NCBI GenBank assembly: GCA_023480605.1
Contig: JAMCWS010000083.1
Coordinates: 1-7,959, forward strand
Direction of reading: 5' to 3'
DNA length: 7,959 nt
DNA from: a bacterium
GTDB lineage: Bacteria; Sumerlaeota; Sumerlaeia; MVZB01
Shown here: one piece after another, positions 1 to 7,200 of the stretch
Numbering within the stretch: the first letter of the stretch is position 1
How the letters are laid out: the number at the start of each line of letters is the position of its first letter
Translations under genes and position numbers: made by a program
The notes under the pieces: model-generated
Database searches by the model: none
What the model was told of the DNA's origin: nothing
What the model saw: only the letters and a program-made list of their open reading frames with translations

Positions 1-1
1 C

Positions 2-970
2 TCGCTCGACAGCGACGTCAAGGACTATTTCCGGATGGACGGCGCCCAGCGCCTGGTGGACGTCAACCTGCTCTTCGATCCGATGTTCGAGCCGCGGACG
101 GTGCGCGAGGACGCTGAATTCCTCGAATACATCGATCTGGACGGGGCGCGGCGGCTCTTCGCCAAGCGCGAGGCCACAATCCCCAGCGGCCTGGAGTGGC
201 CGGTCAAGGACTGGGATTCGTGGAACCGGATCAAGGCCGAGCGCGTCGATTTGGAGCGCATCGCCGGGCGCTTTCCGGCCAACTGGGCGAGCCAGGTGGC
301 CGAGTATCGCCGCCGCGATTACCCGCTGGCCATCGGCGGCTATCCGCACGGGATGTTCGGCACGCTGGCCCACCTGCTGGGCTACGAGAAGCTCTTCAAG
401 GCCTATTACCTGGAGCCCGACCTGGTTCACGACATCCTGGGCACGTTCACCGAGTTGTGGCTGCGCGTCTACGAACAGGTTCTGAGCGAGGTCGAGGTGG
501 ATCTGCTTCATTTCTGGGAGGACGTCTCGGCCGGCAAGGGGCCGATGGTCTCGAACGGCATCGTCCGGGAATTCATGCTGCCCTACTACAAGCGGATCAT
601 CGACTTCGTCAAGGCGCGCGGGGTCAAGGTGATCTTCGTCGACACCGACGGGGATTGCTGGTCGCTCATCCCGCTGTTCATGAGCGCCGGGGTGACGGGG
701 ATGTATCCCTTCGAGACCCACTGCGGCATGGACATCGTGAAGGTGCGGCGGCTGTATCCGACGCTGCAGATCGGCGGCGGCATTCCAAAAAGCGAGATCG
801 CCAAGGGGCCGGCCCGCATCGATGAGATTCTGCGGCCCGTGGCCGAGGTGCTGCGGACGGGCGGCTACATCCCTTTCGGCGATCACCTGATCCCGCCCGA
901 AGTGCCCTGGGAGGGATTCAAGGACTACCGCACGAAGCTCAACGGCCTGATCGATCGTTGCGGCCAGTGA
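2..970 (+). CDS. Uroporphyrinogen decarboxylase (URO-D) family protein, 5'-truncated by window edge
   Basis: The reading frame is open from base 2 to the stop at 968-970, so the true start lies upstream. The first visible ATG (base 35) is probably internal, because the preceding codons already read like the family's N-terminal segment (...DVKDYFRMDG). About 322 residues are visible, and the family usually has 340-380. Family-like stretches are GGYPHGMFGTL, EFMLPYYKRIIDFVKARGV, FVDTDGD (bases 635-655), the loop GGGIPK (773-790) and the C-terminal GDHLIPPEV (881-907). This subgroup has the URO-D/methyltransferase TIM-barrel fold but is not the haem enzyme HemE. The His-x-Cys zinc motif of the corrinoid methyltransferases MtaA/MtbA is absent at the expected strand, where VDTDGD stands instead. 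The protein is probably cytoplasmic and its reaction is unknown. It lies 59 bases upstream of a sugar importer on the same strand and is likely co-transcribed. Family assignment is confident; function is not. Confidence 0.88.
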   Translation, partial: SLDSDVKDYFRMDGAQRLVDVNLLFDPMFEPRTVREDAEFLEYIDLDGARRLFAKREATIPSGLEWPVKDWDSWNRIKAERVDLERIAGRFPANWASQVAEYRRRDYPLAIGGYPHGMFGTLAHLLGYEKLFKAYYLEPDLVHDILGTFTELWLRVYEQVLSEVEVDLLHFWEDVSAGKGPMVSNGIVREFMLPYYKRIIDFVKARGVKVIFVDTDGDCWSLIPLFMSAGVTGMYPFETHCGMDIVKVRRLYPTLQIGGGIPKSEIAKGPARIDEILRPVAEVLRTGGYIPFGDHLIPPEVPWEGFKDYRTKLNGLIDRCGQ

Positions 971-1029
971 ACGGCGACCCGGCCATGGCCCGTGATTTTG
1001 CCCAAATGACGGAGAAGAGGGTATCGAAC

Positions 1030-2028
1030 ATGAAGCGCCAGCGACTGATTTCGTTGCTCCTGATTCTGGGCCTCGGCCTGGCGCCGGGGTGCGAACGGCG
1101 CGCGGAAAATGCGTCCGAATCGCCCGCGGGCGCCCCCGCGGCGGCCGCCCGGCCCCGGTATCATTTCGTGATGATCATCTTCGGCTCGGCCGGCAATCCC
1201 TTCTGGCTCAAGGTCAACAAGGGCGCCGAGGAAGCCGGCGCCAGGCTGGGCTGCAAGGTCGACATCCAGTATGCCGACAGCGACCCGGTCAAGGAAAACG
1301 ACCTGATCGAGACCTGCATCGCCAACAAGGTCGACGGCATGGGCGTCGTGATCTACAGCGACGAGGCTTATGACCTGTCGGTCAAGAAGGCGATCGACGC
1401 CGGCATTCCCGTTATCTGCTTCAACACCGACGACACGCAGGGGGCGCGGGGCAACGCGCGCCTGGCTTACATCGGGCAGTCGATCGAGACGGCCGGCACG
1501 CTGATCGCCGAGCGCCTCGTGCGCGAAGCGGGCCTCCAGCGCGGCGATCACGTCGTCTGCCCGGTCGAGCATCCCGAGGCGACTTACGCCCAGTTGCGCT
1601 ACGCCGGCGCGCGCAAGGTCTTCGACGCGGCCGGCATCACCCATGAATTGCTCAACACCGGTTCGGTCTCGCTCGAGGAGACGCTGACGCGCCTGACGCA
1701 ATATTTGATCGGCAACAAGCAGACCCGGGCCGTGCTGGCGCTGGGCGGCATGCCGCTGGAGATGGCGCCCAAGGCCATCGCGGAGGCCGGGCTGAACATC
1801 CCCAACGCCGGCTTCGACCTGACGCGCGAGATCGTGAGGAACATCCTGGACGGCAAGACGCTCGCGACGGTCGACCAGCAGCCCTTCTACCAGGGCTTCA
1901 TGACGATCTGCCAATTGTATTACAACCGGCAATACGGCCTGCTGCCCTGCGACATCAACACCGGCGGGGCGATGATCGACAAGACCAACGCCGCGCCGGC
2001 TCTCGCGTTGGCCGGCGACATCCGCTGA
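1030..2028 (+). CDS. Sugar ABC transporter substrate-binding lipoprotein (Peripla_BP_4, RbsB/FrcB-like)
   Basis: A 332-residue solute-binding protein that captures a sugar outside the inner membrane and delivers it to the permease encoded next. The ATG at 1030 is chosen over in-frame starts at 958 (TTG), 985 and 1006. It follows a purine-rich ribosome binding site (GGAGAAGAGG, 1011-1020), and it starts a normal signal peptide: MKRQR, a Leu-rich core, then Cys21. The lipobox reads LAPGC, with Pro at -2, so lipidation is likely but not textbook. An Ala/Pro/Ser-rich linker (about 22-43) precedes the type-1 periplasmic fold. Family landmarks are GNPFW (55-59), the hinge strand PVICFNTDD, and DQQPFYQGF (282-290) followed by DINTGG. 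These match the ribose/galactose/fructose-type family PF13407. The ligand cannot be read from the sequence. It forms an importer operon with the next two genes. Confidence 0.93.
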   Translation: MKRQRLISLLLILGLGLAPGCERRAENASESPAGAPAAAARPRYHFVMIIFGSAGNPFWLKVNKGAEEAGARLGCKVDIQYADSDPVKENDLIETCIANKVDGMGVVIYSDEAYDLSVKKAIDAGIPVICFNTDDTQGARGNARLAYIGQSIETAGTLIAERLVREAGLQRGDHVVCPVEHPEATYAQLRYAGARKVFDAAGITHELLNTGSVSLEETLTRLTQYLIGNKQTRAVLALGGMPLEMAPKAIAEAGLNIPNAGFDLTREIVRNILDGKTLATVDQQPFYQGFMTICQLYYNRQYGLLPCDINTGGAMIDKTNAAPALALAGDIR

Positions 2029-2033
2029 ACCTT

Positions 2034-2051
2034 ACCGATCGCCCGATCGGT
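2034..2051 (+). promoter_or_regulatory. Intercistronic stem-loop between binding-protein and permease genes
   Basis: A perfect 8-base inverted repeat, ACCGATCG (2034-2041) and CGATCGGT (2044-2051), can fold in RNA as a 7-bp stem with a GCCC tetraloop. It starts five bases after the binding-protein stop and ends 24 bases before the permease ATG. The downstream sequence (TATTGCC) has no U-run, so it is not a classical terminator. In importer operons, such hairpins commonly protect the upstream message from 3' exonucleases so that the binding protein is made in excess. That role is inferred here. A protein-binding operator is an alternative. Confidence 0.5.
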
Positions 2052-2075
2052 TATTGCCCGGGGAGCGGCACACTC

Positions 2076-3053
2076 ATGCGTTCGTGGGATCTCATCCGGC
2101 GGCACAAGGCGGGCAACATCGCCATCGTCTTCGTCCTCATCCAGGCCCTGTGCATCGGGTTTGCCCTGGCGCTGCCCGAGCGCTTCCCCTACCTGACCGA
2201 GAACAACGTGCAGGTGATGCTCAAGCGCATCCCGCCGTTGGCGGTGATGGCCGTCGGCGTGGGGATGCTGATGATCGCCGGGGAATTCGACCTGTCGGTG
2301 GGGTCGATCTTCGTCTTCTCGTCGTTCGTCATGGCCAAGGTTTACAACACCTGGGTCGTCAATCCGTTCGTGGCGGCGCTCTTGGCGTTGGTGGTCGGCG
2401 GCCTGATCGGCCTTTTGAACGGGGTGATCGTGATCCGGGCGCAGATCCCCTCGTTCATCGCCACGCTGGGGACGATGTGGTTCTGGCGCGGGGCGAACCT
2501 TTTCTTCTCGGGCAGCGTGACCGAGCCGTTCCTGCCCACAGGCTTTTTCCGCGACCTGTTCTGCGCCACGCTGGGTCCCGAGGGCGCCCGGTTCATGCAG
2601 GCCCAGTTCCTCTGGCTGTTCGCGGTGCTGGTGCTGGGGTATCTGACTCTCGAACGCCACCGGTTCGGCAACCACTTGTTCGCCACGGGGGGCAACCGGC
2701 AGTCGGCCATTGCGATCGGCGTCAATCCCAACAAGGTGAAGGTCATCGCCTTCGTGATCGTGGGGGTGCTGGCGGCCTTTTCGGGCATCCTGGCCACGGT
2801 GCGCGTGGAGTCGGTCTCGCCGGTGCAGGGCCAGGGCATGGAGCTGATGGCGATCGCGGCGTGCGTCATCGGCGGGCTGAGCCTGACGGGCGGCGAGGGG
2901 ACGATCCTGGGCATCTTCCTGGGCACGGCGCTGCTCTTCACGATCGAGGACGTGCTCTTGCTGCTGGGGGCGCCGGGCGATTATTTGCAGGGTTTTATCG
3001 GCGTGCTGATCATCCTGGCGGTCATCTTCAACCGCATCACGCGCAAGGAGTGA
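2076..3053 (+). CDS. Sugar ABC transporter permease (BPD_transp_2, RbsC/FrcC-like)
   Basis: A 325-residue inner-membrane protein with about eight to ten hydrophobic segments (roughly 13-34, 52-68, 74-90, 95-120, 125-145, 177-193, 221-242, 256-293 and 303-320). It forms the translocation channel, probably as a homodimer. Family signatures of the RbsC type (PF02653) are GEFDLSVGS (69-77, usually GGIDLSVGS), NGVIVIRAQIPSFIATLGTM (115-134), the ATGGN loop (203-207) that contacts the ATPase, and GGLSLTGGEGT (267-277). Length matches the family norm. The ATG is preceded by GGGGAG at 2060-2065 with a 10-base spacing. An overlapping frame that starts at 2054 lacks membrane character and is not a gene. 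The gene follows the binding-protein gene by 47 bases and lies 7 bases before the ATPase gene. Assignment is secure; the sugar is unknown. Confidence 0.94.
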   Translation: MRSWDLIRRHKAGNIAIVFVLIQALCIGFALALPERFPYLTENNVQVMLKRIPPLAVMAVGVGMLMIAGEFDLSVGSIFVFSSFVMAKVYNTWVVNPFVAALLALVVGGLIGLLNGVIVIRAQIPSFIATLGTMWFWRGANLFFSGSVTEPFLPTGFFRDLFCATLGPEGARFMQAQFLWLFAVLVLGYLTLERHRFGNHLFATGGNRQSAIAIGVNPNKVKVIAFVIVGVLAAFSGILATVRVESVSPVQGQGMELMAIAACVIGGLSLTGGEGTILGIFLGTALLFTIEDVLLLLGAPGDYLQGFIGVLIILAVIFNRITRKE

Positions 3054-3060
3054 GCGACCG

Positions 3061-3840
3061 ATGATCTCTCCGTCCGCAAACCCGTCTGCGGGCGCCGTCG
3101 CCGGCGGCGCCCAGCCGCTGGTCGATTTGCGCGGCATCACGAAGCGATACGGCGCCGTCACGGCGCTCGACAACATCGACTTCGGCATCTGGCCGGGGGA
3201 GGTCGTCGGGCTCCTGGGCGACAACGGAGCCGGCAAGTCGACCCTCATCAAGATCATGTCGGGCATCGTGCAGCCGACGGCGGGCAAGATCTACAGCCGC
3301 GGCCGCGAGGTGCGTCTCCGCTCGCGGCGCGACTCCTATGAACTGGGCATCGAGACGATCTACCAGGATATCGCGCTGGTGGACCAGATGAACATCATGC
3401 GCAACATTTTCCTCGGGCGCGAGATGACGGACCGTATGGGCTTTTTACGGATGAAACAGATGCGGCAGACGGCGATGAAGGTGCTCGAACACACCGTCGG
3501 CATCTCGGGCATCACCTCGGCCGACCAGGTCGTCAAGGGCCTCTCGGGCGGGCAGAAACAGGCCGTCGCCCTGGCGCGCGCCGTCTATTTCAAGAACCGG
3601 ATCTTCCTGCTGGACGAGCCCACCAGCGCCCTGTCGGTGCGCGAGACCGAGAAGACGCTCGAATACATCCTCCAACTCAAGGGCGAGGGTGTCTCCAGCG
3701 TGCTGGTGACCCACAACATCTACCACGGCTACCAGGTGGCCGACCGGTTCGTGGTGCTCAGGCTCGGCCGCAAGATCCTCGAGGTGCGCAAGGAGGATAC
3801 CAGCATCGAGGAACTGACGCGCATCATCGTCGAAAACTGA
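3061..3840 (+). CDS. Sugar ABC transporter ATP-binding protein, single-domain (FrcA-like)
   Basis: A 259-residue ATPase that powers the adjacent permease from the cytoplasmic side. All catalytic motifs are visible: the A-loop aromatic Tyr30, Walker A GDNGAGKST (53-61), Q-loop Gln102 (TIYQD), the signature LSGGQ (161-165), Walker B FLLDE (182-186) with catalytic Glu186, EPTSALSVRET, and the switch His218 (VTHN). Most importers of this class use a tandem ATPase of about 500 residues (RbsA, MglA, XylG). This one has a single nucleotide-binding domain, as in the fructose transporter FrcA, so two copies should pair in the complex. The first 18 residues are Ser/Ala/Gly-rich and probably not part of the fold. 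The ribosome binding site AAGGAG (3045-3050) is also the permease's Lys-Glu codons just before its stop, which implies translational coupling. Confidence 0.95.
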   Translation: MISPSANPSAGAVAGGAQPLVDLRGITKRYGAVTALDNIDFGIWPGEVVGLLGDNGAGKSTLIKIMSGIVQPTAGKIYSRGREVRLRSRRDSYELGIETIYQDIALVDQMNIMRNIFLGREMTDRMGFLRMKQMRQTAMKVLEHTVGISGITSADQVVKGLSGGQKQAVALARAVYFKNRIFLLDEPTSALSVRETEKTLEYILQLKGEGVSSVLVTHNIYHGYQVADRFVVLRLGRKILEVRKEDTSIEELTRIIVEN

Positions 3841-3848
3841 CCCGCCCG

Positions 3849-3878
3849 CGCGGTCTCGCGATTTGCGCCCGACCCGCG
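3849..3878 (+). terminator. Weak terminator candidate after the importer operon
   Basis: CGCGGTC (3849-3855) can pair with GACCCGCG (3871-3878) with one bulged C, giving a 7-bp GC-rich stem and a 15-base loop. It starts nine bases after the ATPase stop. The following bases are only modestly T-rich (ATTCATCGTCTAACTATTCG) and contain no real T-run, so intrinsic termination is uncertain. The position is right for an operon end, but the signal itself is poor. Confidence 0.25.
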
Positions 3879-3920
3879 ATTCATCGTCTAACTATTCGTG
3901 TTCGTTCCTCGCCGGCCGGA

Positions 3921-3926
3921 TATGAT
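3921..3926 (+). promoter_or_regulatory. Candidate -10 box (TATGAT) for the lectin-esterase gene
   Basis: TATGAT matches the sigma-70 consensus TATAAT at five of six positions. It lies 57 bases before the ATG at 3983, within a GC-rich intergenic gap. No convincing TTGACA-like -35 box stands 16-18 bases upstream; GTGTTC and TGTTCG are poor matches. The call rests on the -10 hexamer and its position only. Confidence 0.3.
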
Positions 3927-3982
3927 AGGCGACTTGTCACGCCCATTTGCCGACAACCACCCTCTGCAAAGGAATCCACGCA

Positions 3983-6235
3983 ATGGCACCTCAACAAGAC
4001 CCAGGCGGGGCCGCCGGGTCCAACGCCAGGCCGTCCATCCCCTGCCGGGCGATGCTGCTTTTCGGCGCCTTGACCAGCGGCGCGTTCGCACAAACGTGGA
4101 ACGGCGCCTATACGATCGCCCCGGTCAGCGCGCCGGGAATGGTCCTGGAGGCCGCCGGTTCGGTTATGGCCGACGGATCGGCCGTGACGATCGGCGCCTC
4201 CGCCGGCACGGCCAACCAGATCTGGATCATTTCGCACAAGAGGGACAACCTGTTCGCGATCCGCCCGGTTTGCGGCGCCGGCCTGGCCATGGCCGCGGCC
4301 CGCGGCGGCGCCGACAACGGCACCCCCATCGTGCTCGAAACCGACCGCGGCAGCGACTGGCAATTGTGGGAAATCCGGCAAAACGAAAGCCGGACGTGCA
4401 GCCTGATTCCCAAGCACGCGCCCGCCAAGGGGCTCGACAATAACGGCGGCCGGACCACCCCCGGCGCCCGGCAGGACCTGTGGGACTTCAAGCCCCAGGA
4501 CGCGCACATGCAATGGCTGATCCGGCCCGTCGGGGGCGCGCCCGACCCGGCCTCCCCCATGGCCGCCCACCGGATGACGCTGCCGCCGGCGCAGGATTAC
4601 CCGAAGGAAAACGTCCCGCGGGGGCGCATTGAAAACCTTACGTTCGCTGCAAGCGCCATCTTCCCGGGGACGGTGCGCGACGTCACGGTCTTCATCCCGG
4701 CGCAATATGACGCCGGCAGGCCGGCCTGCGTTTACGTCGCGACGGACGGCTTCCGTCCCCCGGAAAAAGCCATCCTCGAAGGCTTGATCGCGGCCGGCGA
4801 CATCCCTCCGCTCATCGGCGTTTTCGTGAAGCCCGGCCAATTGCCGCCCCCCGATGAGGGCGCCATGGGCCGGCGCAACCGCTGCCTCGAATACGATGGC
4901 CTGGGCGACGCCAACGCCCGCTTCTTCATCGACGAAATCCTGCCCTTCGTGGCCAGGGAACTGAAACTGAATCTCTCCGTGAGCGGCGACGACCGTTGCA
5001 TCGCCGGCGGCAGCAGCGGCGGCATCACGGCCTTCAACGCCGCCTGGGAGCGCCCCGACGCCTTCAGCCGCGTTTACTGCGTCAGCGGCAGTTTCGTCGC
5101 TTTCCGCGGCGGCAACCAGTTCCCGACGCTGGTGCGCAAATTCGAGGCCAAGCCGATCCGCGCTTACCTCACCACCGGCACCCAGGACATGGAAAACTGC
5201 GCCGGCGACTGGTTCCTGATCGACCAGGAAATGGACAAGGCGCTGACGTTTTCGGGGTATGATTATCGCTTCCGCATCATCGAGGGCCGCCACGGAGCGG
5301 GCTATATCGACTGCCTGCCCGAGGCGATGCGTTACCTGTGGAAGGACTGGCCTAAACCGGTCGAGGCCGGTCCCAGCGCGCCGCGCGTGCAGGACGTCAT
5401 TCTTCCCGGCGAGGCCTGGCAGACGGCCGGAGAAGGTTTCGGCGACGCGCGCGGCCCGGCGTGCAACGCCGTCGGCGAGGTTTTCTTCGTCGATCGCGCG
5501 GCCAACAAAATTTTCCGCATCGGCCTGGACGGCGCGATCACGGAATTCGCCGCCGACGCCGGCCGCGCCAACGGCCTGACCATCGGTCCCCGGGGCGATC
5601 TTTACTCGGTTTCAAGCCGGACCGGCCGGATCATGCGTTACGGCCCGACCGGAGAAGCCGCGCCGGTCGTCGACGGCCTGCGCGGCGACTCGATCATGGC
5701 CGATCCCCAGGGCGGTCTGTACGTCACCTGCGCCGGCGCGGAGCCGGGCGGCCCCGGCGAAGTCTGGCTCGTCAAGGAAGGGCGGAAGACGCGAGTCGAT
5801 TCGGGTCTCAAGCGCGCCACCGGCCTGGCCCTCCGGCCCGACCACTGGCTCCTGTCGGTCGCCGACGGCGCTTCGAAGTGGGTTTACAGTTACCAGATCA
5901 CCCCCGACGGCGCGCTGGTCAACAAGGAGCGCTTTTTCTGGCTGATGGTGCCCGACTGGGAGGACGACGCCGGCGCCGAATCGGTCTGTTACGCCCGCGA
6001 AGGACAGATGCTCGTCGCCACGTGCTGGGGCATCCAGGTCTGCGCCGACGACGGCCCGACCCAGGTCGTTCTGCCCATGCCCGACCGCAGCCGGCCCATG
6101 GGTGTCTGCCTGGGAGGCCCCGGGGGCGATACGCTGTTCGCCTTCTGCGGCGGCAAGATCTGGAAACGCAAGGTGAAGACGCACGCCGTCGGGGCGTTTT
6201 CGCCCCGGATGAAAATCAACGGCACCCCGCTGTAA
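3983..6235 (+). CDS. Exported ricin-type lectin / serine esterase / SMP-30-like propeller fusion protein
   Basis: A 750-residue exported protein with three modules. The ATG at 3983 is preferred to the in-frame TTG at 3947 because AAAGGA (3968-3973) precedes it. A signal peptide has Arg22, a hydrophobic stretch and a likely cleavage after AFA (36). Residues about 38-182 look like a ricin-type beta-trefoil, with QIW (79-81), QLW (127-129) and a degenerate third repeat MQW (176-178). Residues about 195-455 are an esterase-D/Fes-type alpha/beta hydrolase: the nucleophile is Ser344 in GGSSGG, the acid is probably Asp402 (GTQDMEN) and the base His437 (GRHGAGY). ARFFIDEILPFV and ERPDAFSRV are typical of the group. 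Residues about 470-735 resemble the SMP-30/gluconolactonase propeller, but expected metal ligands seem replaced (Arg490, Thr613, Glu666). It likely deacylates a carbohydrate outside the cytoplasm; the substrate is unknown. The gene appears monocistronic. Confidence 0.88.
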   Translation: MAPQQDPGGAAGSNARPSIPCRAMLLFGALTSGAFAQTWNGAYTIAPVSAPGMVLEAAGSVMADGSAVTIGASAGTANQIWIISHKRDNLFAIRPVCGAGLAMAAARGGADNGTPIVLETDRGSDWQLWEIRQNESRTCSLIPKHAPAKGLDNNGGRTTPGARQDLWDFKPQDAHMQWLIRPVGGAPDPASPMAAHRMTLPPAQDYPKENVPRGRIENLTFAASAIFPGTVRDVTVFIPAQYDAGRPACVYVATDGFRPPEKAILEGLIAAGDIPPLIGVFVKPGQLPPPDEGAMGRRNRCLEYDGLGDANARFFIDEILPFVARELKLNLSVSGDDRCIAGGSSGGITAFNAAWERPDAFSRVYCVSGSFVAFRGGNQFPTLVRKFEAKPIRAYLTTGTQDMENCAGDWFLIDQEMDKALTFSGYDYRFRIIEGRHGAGYIDCLPEAMRYLWKDWPKPVEAGPSAPRVQDVILPGEAWQTAGEGFGDARGPACNAVGEVFFVDRAANKIFRIGLDGAITEFAADAGRANGLTIGPRGDLYSVSSRTGRIMRYGPTGEAAPVVDGLRGDSIMADPQGGLYVTCAGAEPGGPGEVWLVKEGRKTRVDSGLKRATGLALRPDHWLLSVADGASKWVYSYQITPDGALVNKERFFWLMVPDWEDDAGAESVCYAREGQMLVATCWGIQVCADDGPTQVVLPMPDRSRPMGVCLGGPGGDTLFAFCGGKIWKRKVKTHAVGAFSPRMKINGTPL
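6190..6207. terminator. Perfect GC-rich hairpin near the 3' end of the esterase gene
   Basis: CGGGGCG (6190-6196), TTTT (6197-6200) and CGCCCCG (6201-6207) form a perfect 7-bp stem with a T4 loop. It lies inside the coding region, ending 26 bases before the stop. It is 61 bases beyond the stop of the convergent - strand glycosyltransferase gene. Neither side is followed by a T-run, so it may slow or end converging transcription only weakly, or be chance in GC-rich coding sequence. Confidence 0.25.
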
Positions 6236-6267
6236 ATACGCCCCGGCGCCCCGGCCGCCGCATCACT

Positions 6268-7200
6268 TCAGCAGCGGCCGGGCAGAACGGGAACGGTGCG
6301 GCGGGCGCGGCGGTCCAGACGCCAGGCGAACCCGTGGAGCGCGCCGGCGGCGTAGGCGCGCAGCATCGGGGCCAGGCGGCCTTGGCGGCGCATGTGGCGA
6401 AGGAAACGGGCTTCCTCGCGCAGGCCGCGCCACGCGCCTTCGGGGAATCCGTGCAAGGCCAGGTAGCGCAGGCGGTTGCGCGTGTAGCGATAGACGAAAC
6501 GCGGGCTGGCCACCCCTTGGCTCTGCGACTCGAAATGAACGAGCCAGGCGGCCGGTTCATACCAGATCTTCCAGCCGGCGCGGGCCAGACGCGTCTGCAG
6601 GTCGACCTCCTCGAAATAAATCGGATAAAACGCCGGATCGAGCAGGCCGACCTGTTCGAGCGCGGCGCGCCGCAGGGCCAGCGCGGCCCCGGTGACGTAG
6701 GGTTGCTCGCCGGGCCGGTCCCACTGGCCGCGGTCTTCCTCGCCGTAGCGCAGGTGGTCGGTGTTGGCGTTGGGGCGCAGGCGCGTGCCGGCGTGCTGGA
6801 TCGTCCGGCGGTCGGGGTAGAGGAGCTTGCAGCCGACGGCGCCGATCCGGCCGTCGCGCGCGAAAGGGCCGGTGACGGCCGCCAGCCATCCGGGGGGCGC
6901 TTCGGTGTCGTCGTTGAGGAGGATGATGATCTCGCCGCGCGCGGCCGCGATGCCGAGGTTGTTGCCGCCGGCGAAGCCCAGGTTGCGGCCCGACTGCACG
7001 AGGCGGACGGCGGGGAAGTCGCTCCGGACCAGGGCGGCGGTCGAGTCGGTCGAGCCGTTGTCGACGACAATCACCTCGAAGGCGGCGTAGTCGCTGGCCA
7101 GCAGGCTGGCCAGGCAGACCGGCAGGACGCGCTCGCCGTTGAGCGAGCAGACAATGACGCTGGCGAGGGATTGACGGGATTGGGTGTGTTCGAAGGTCAT
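6268..7200 (-). CDS. Family 2 glycosyltransferase (WcaA/rhamnosyltransferase type)
   Basis: A 310-residue enzyme with the GT2 GT-A fold that would transfer a sugar from a nucleotide-sugar donor to a growing glycan at the cytoplasmic face of the membrane. Visible motifs are the donor-binding strand VIVVDNGSTDS (43-53), RNLGFAGGNN (72-81), the metal-binding LLNDDTE (94-100), GCKLLYPDRRTIQHAG (123-138), GAALALRR (171-178) and FEEVDLQTRL (196-205) carrying the probable catalytic base. Length is normal for the family. There are no membrane helices; the C-terminal part is Arg-rich. The ATG at 7200 is chosen although its ribosome binding site is weak (GCGGAAA). An in-frame TTG at 7215 has GGGGAG only two bases before it, which is too close. 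The stop is 32 bases from the convergent esterase gene's stop. It is a clear paralogue of the gene starting at 7557. Donor and acceptor are not predictable. Confidence 0.92.
   Translation of the reverse strand: MTFEHTQSRQSLASVIVCSLNGERVLPVCLASLLASDYAAFEVIVVDNGSTDSTAALVRSDFPAVRLVQSGRNLGFAGGNNLGIAAARGEIIILLNDDTEAPPGWLAAVTGPFARDGRIGAVGCKLLYPDRRTIQHAGTRLRPNANTDHLRYGEEDRGQWDRPGEQPYVTGAALALRRAALEQVGLLDPAFYPIYFEEVDLQTRLARAGWKIWYEPAAWLVHFESQSQGVASPRFVYRYTRNRLRYLALHGFPEGAWRGLREEARFLRHMRRQGRLAPMLRAYAAGALHGFAWRLDRRARRTVPVLPGRC

Noticed and set aside
981..990. Palindrome GGCCATGGCC between the URO-D and binding-protein genes
   Set aside because: It is a GC-rich self-complementary decamer with no loop and no nearby promoter match, likely chance or a restriction-type palindrome.
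1920..3287. Long - strand open frame (455 codons) antisense to the permease gene
   Set aside because: The product is rich in Arg, His, Asp and Gln with no domain-like pattern, as expected for the antisense of high-GC coding DNA. The + strand genes here have clear motifs.
3881..5293. Long - strand open frame (470 codons) antisense to the lectin-esterase gene
   Set aside because: It is an Ala/Gly/Arg/Val-rich shadow of the + strand gene, which carries the signal peptide, QxW repeats and GGSSGG.
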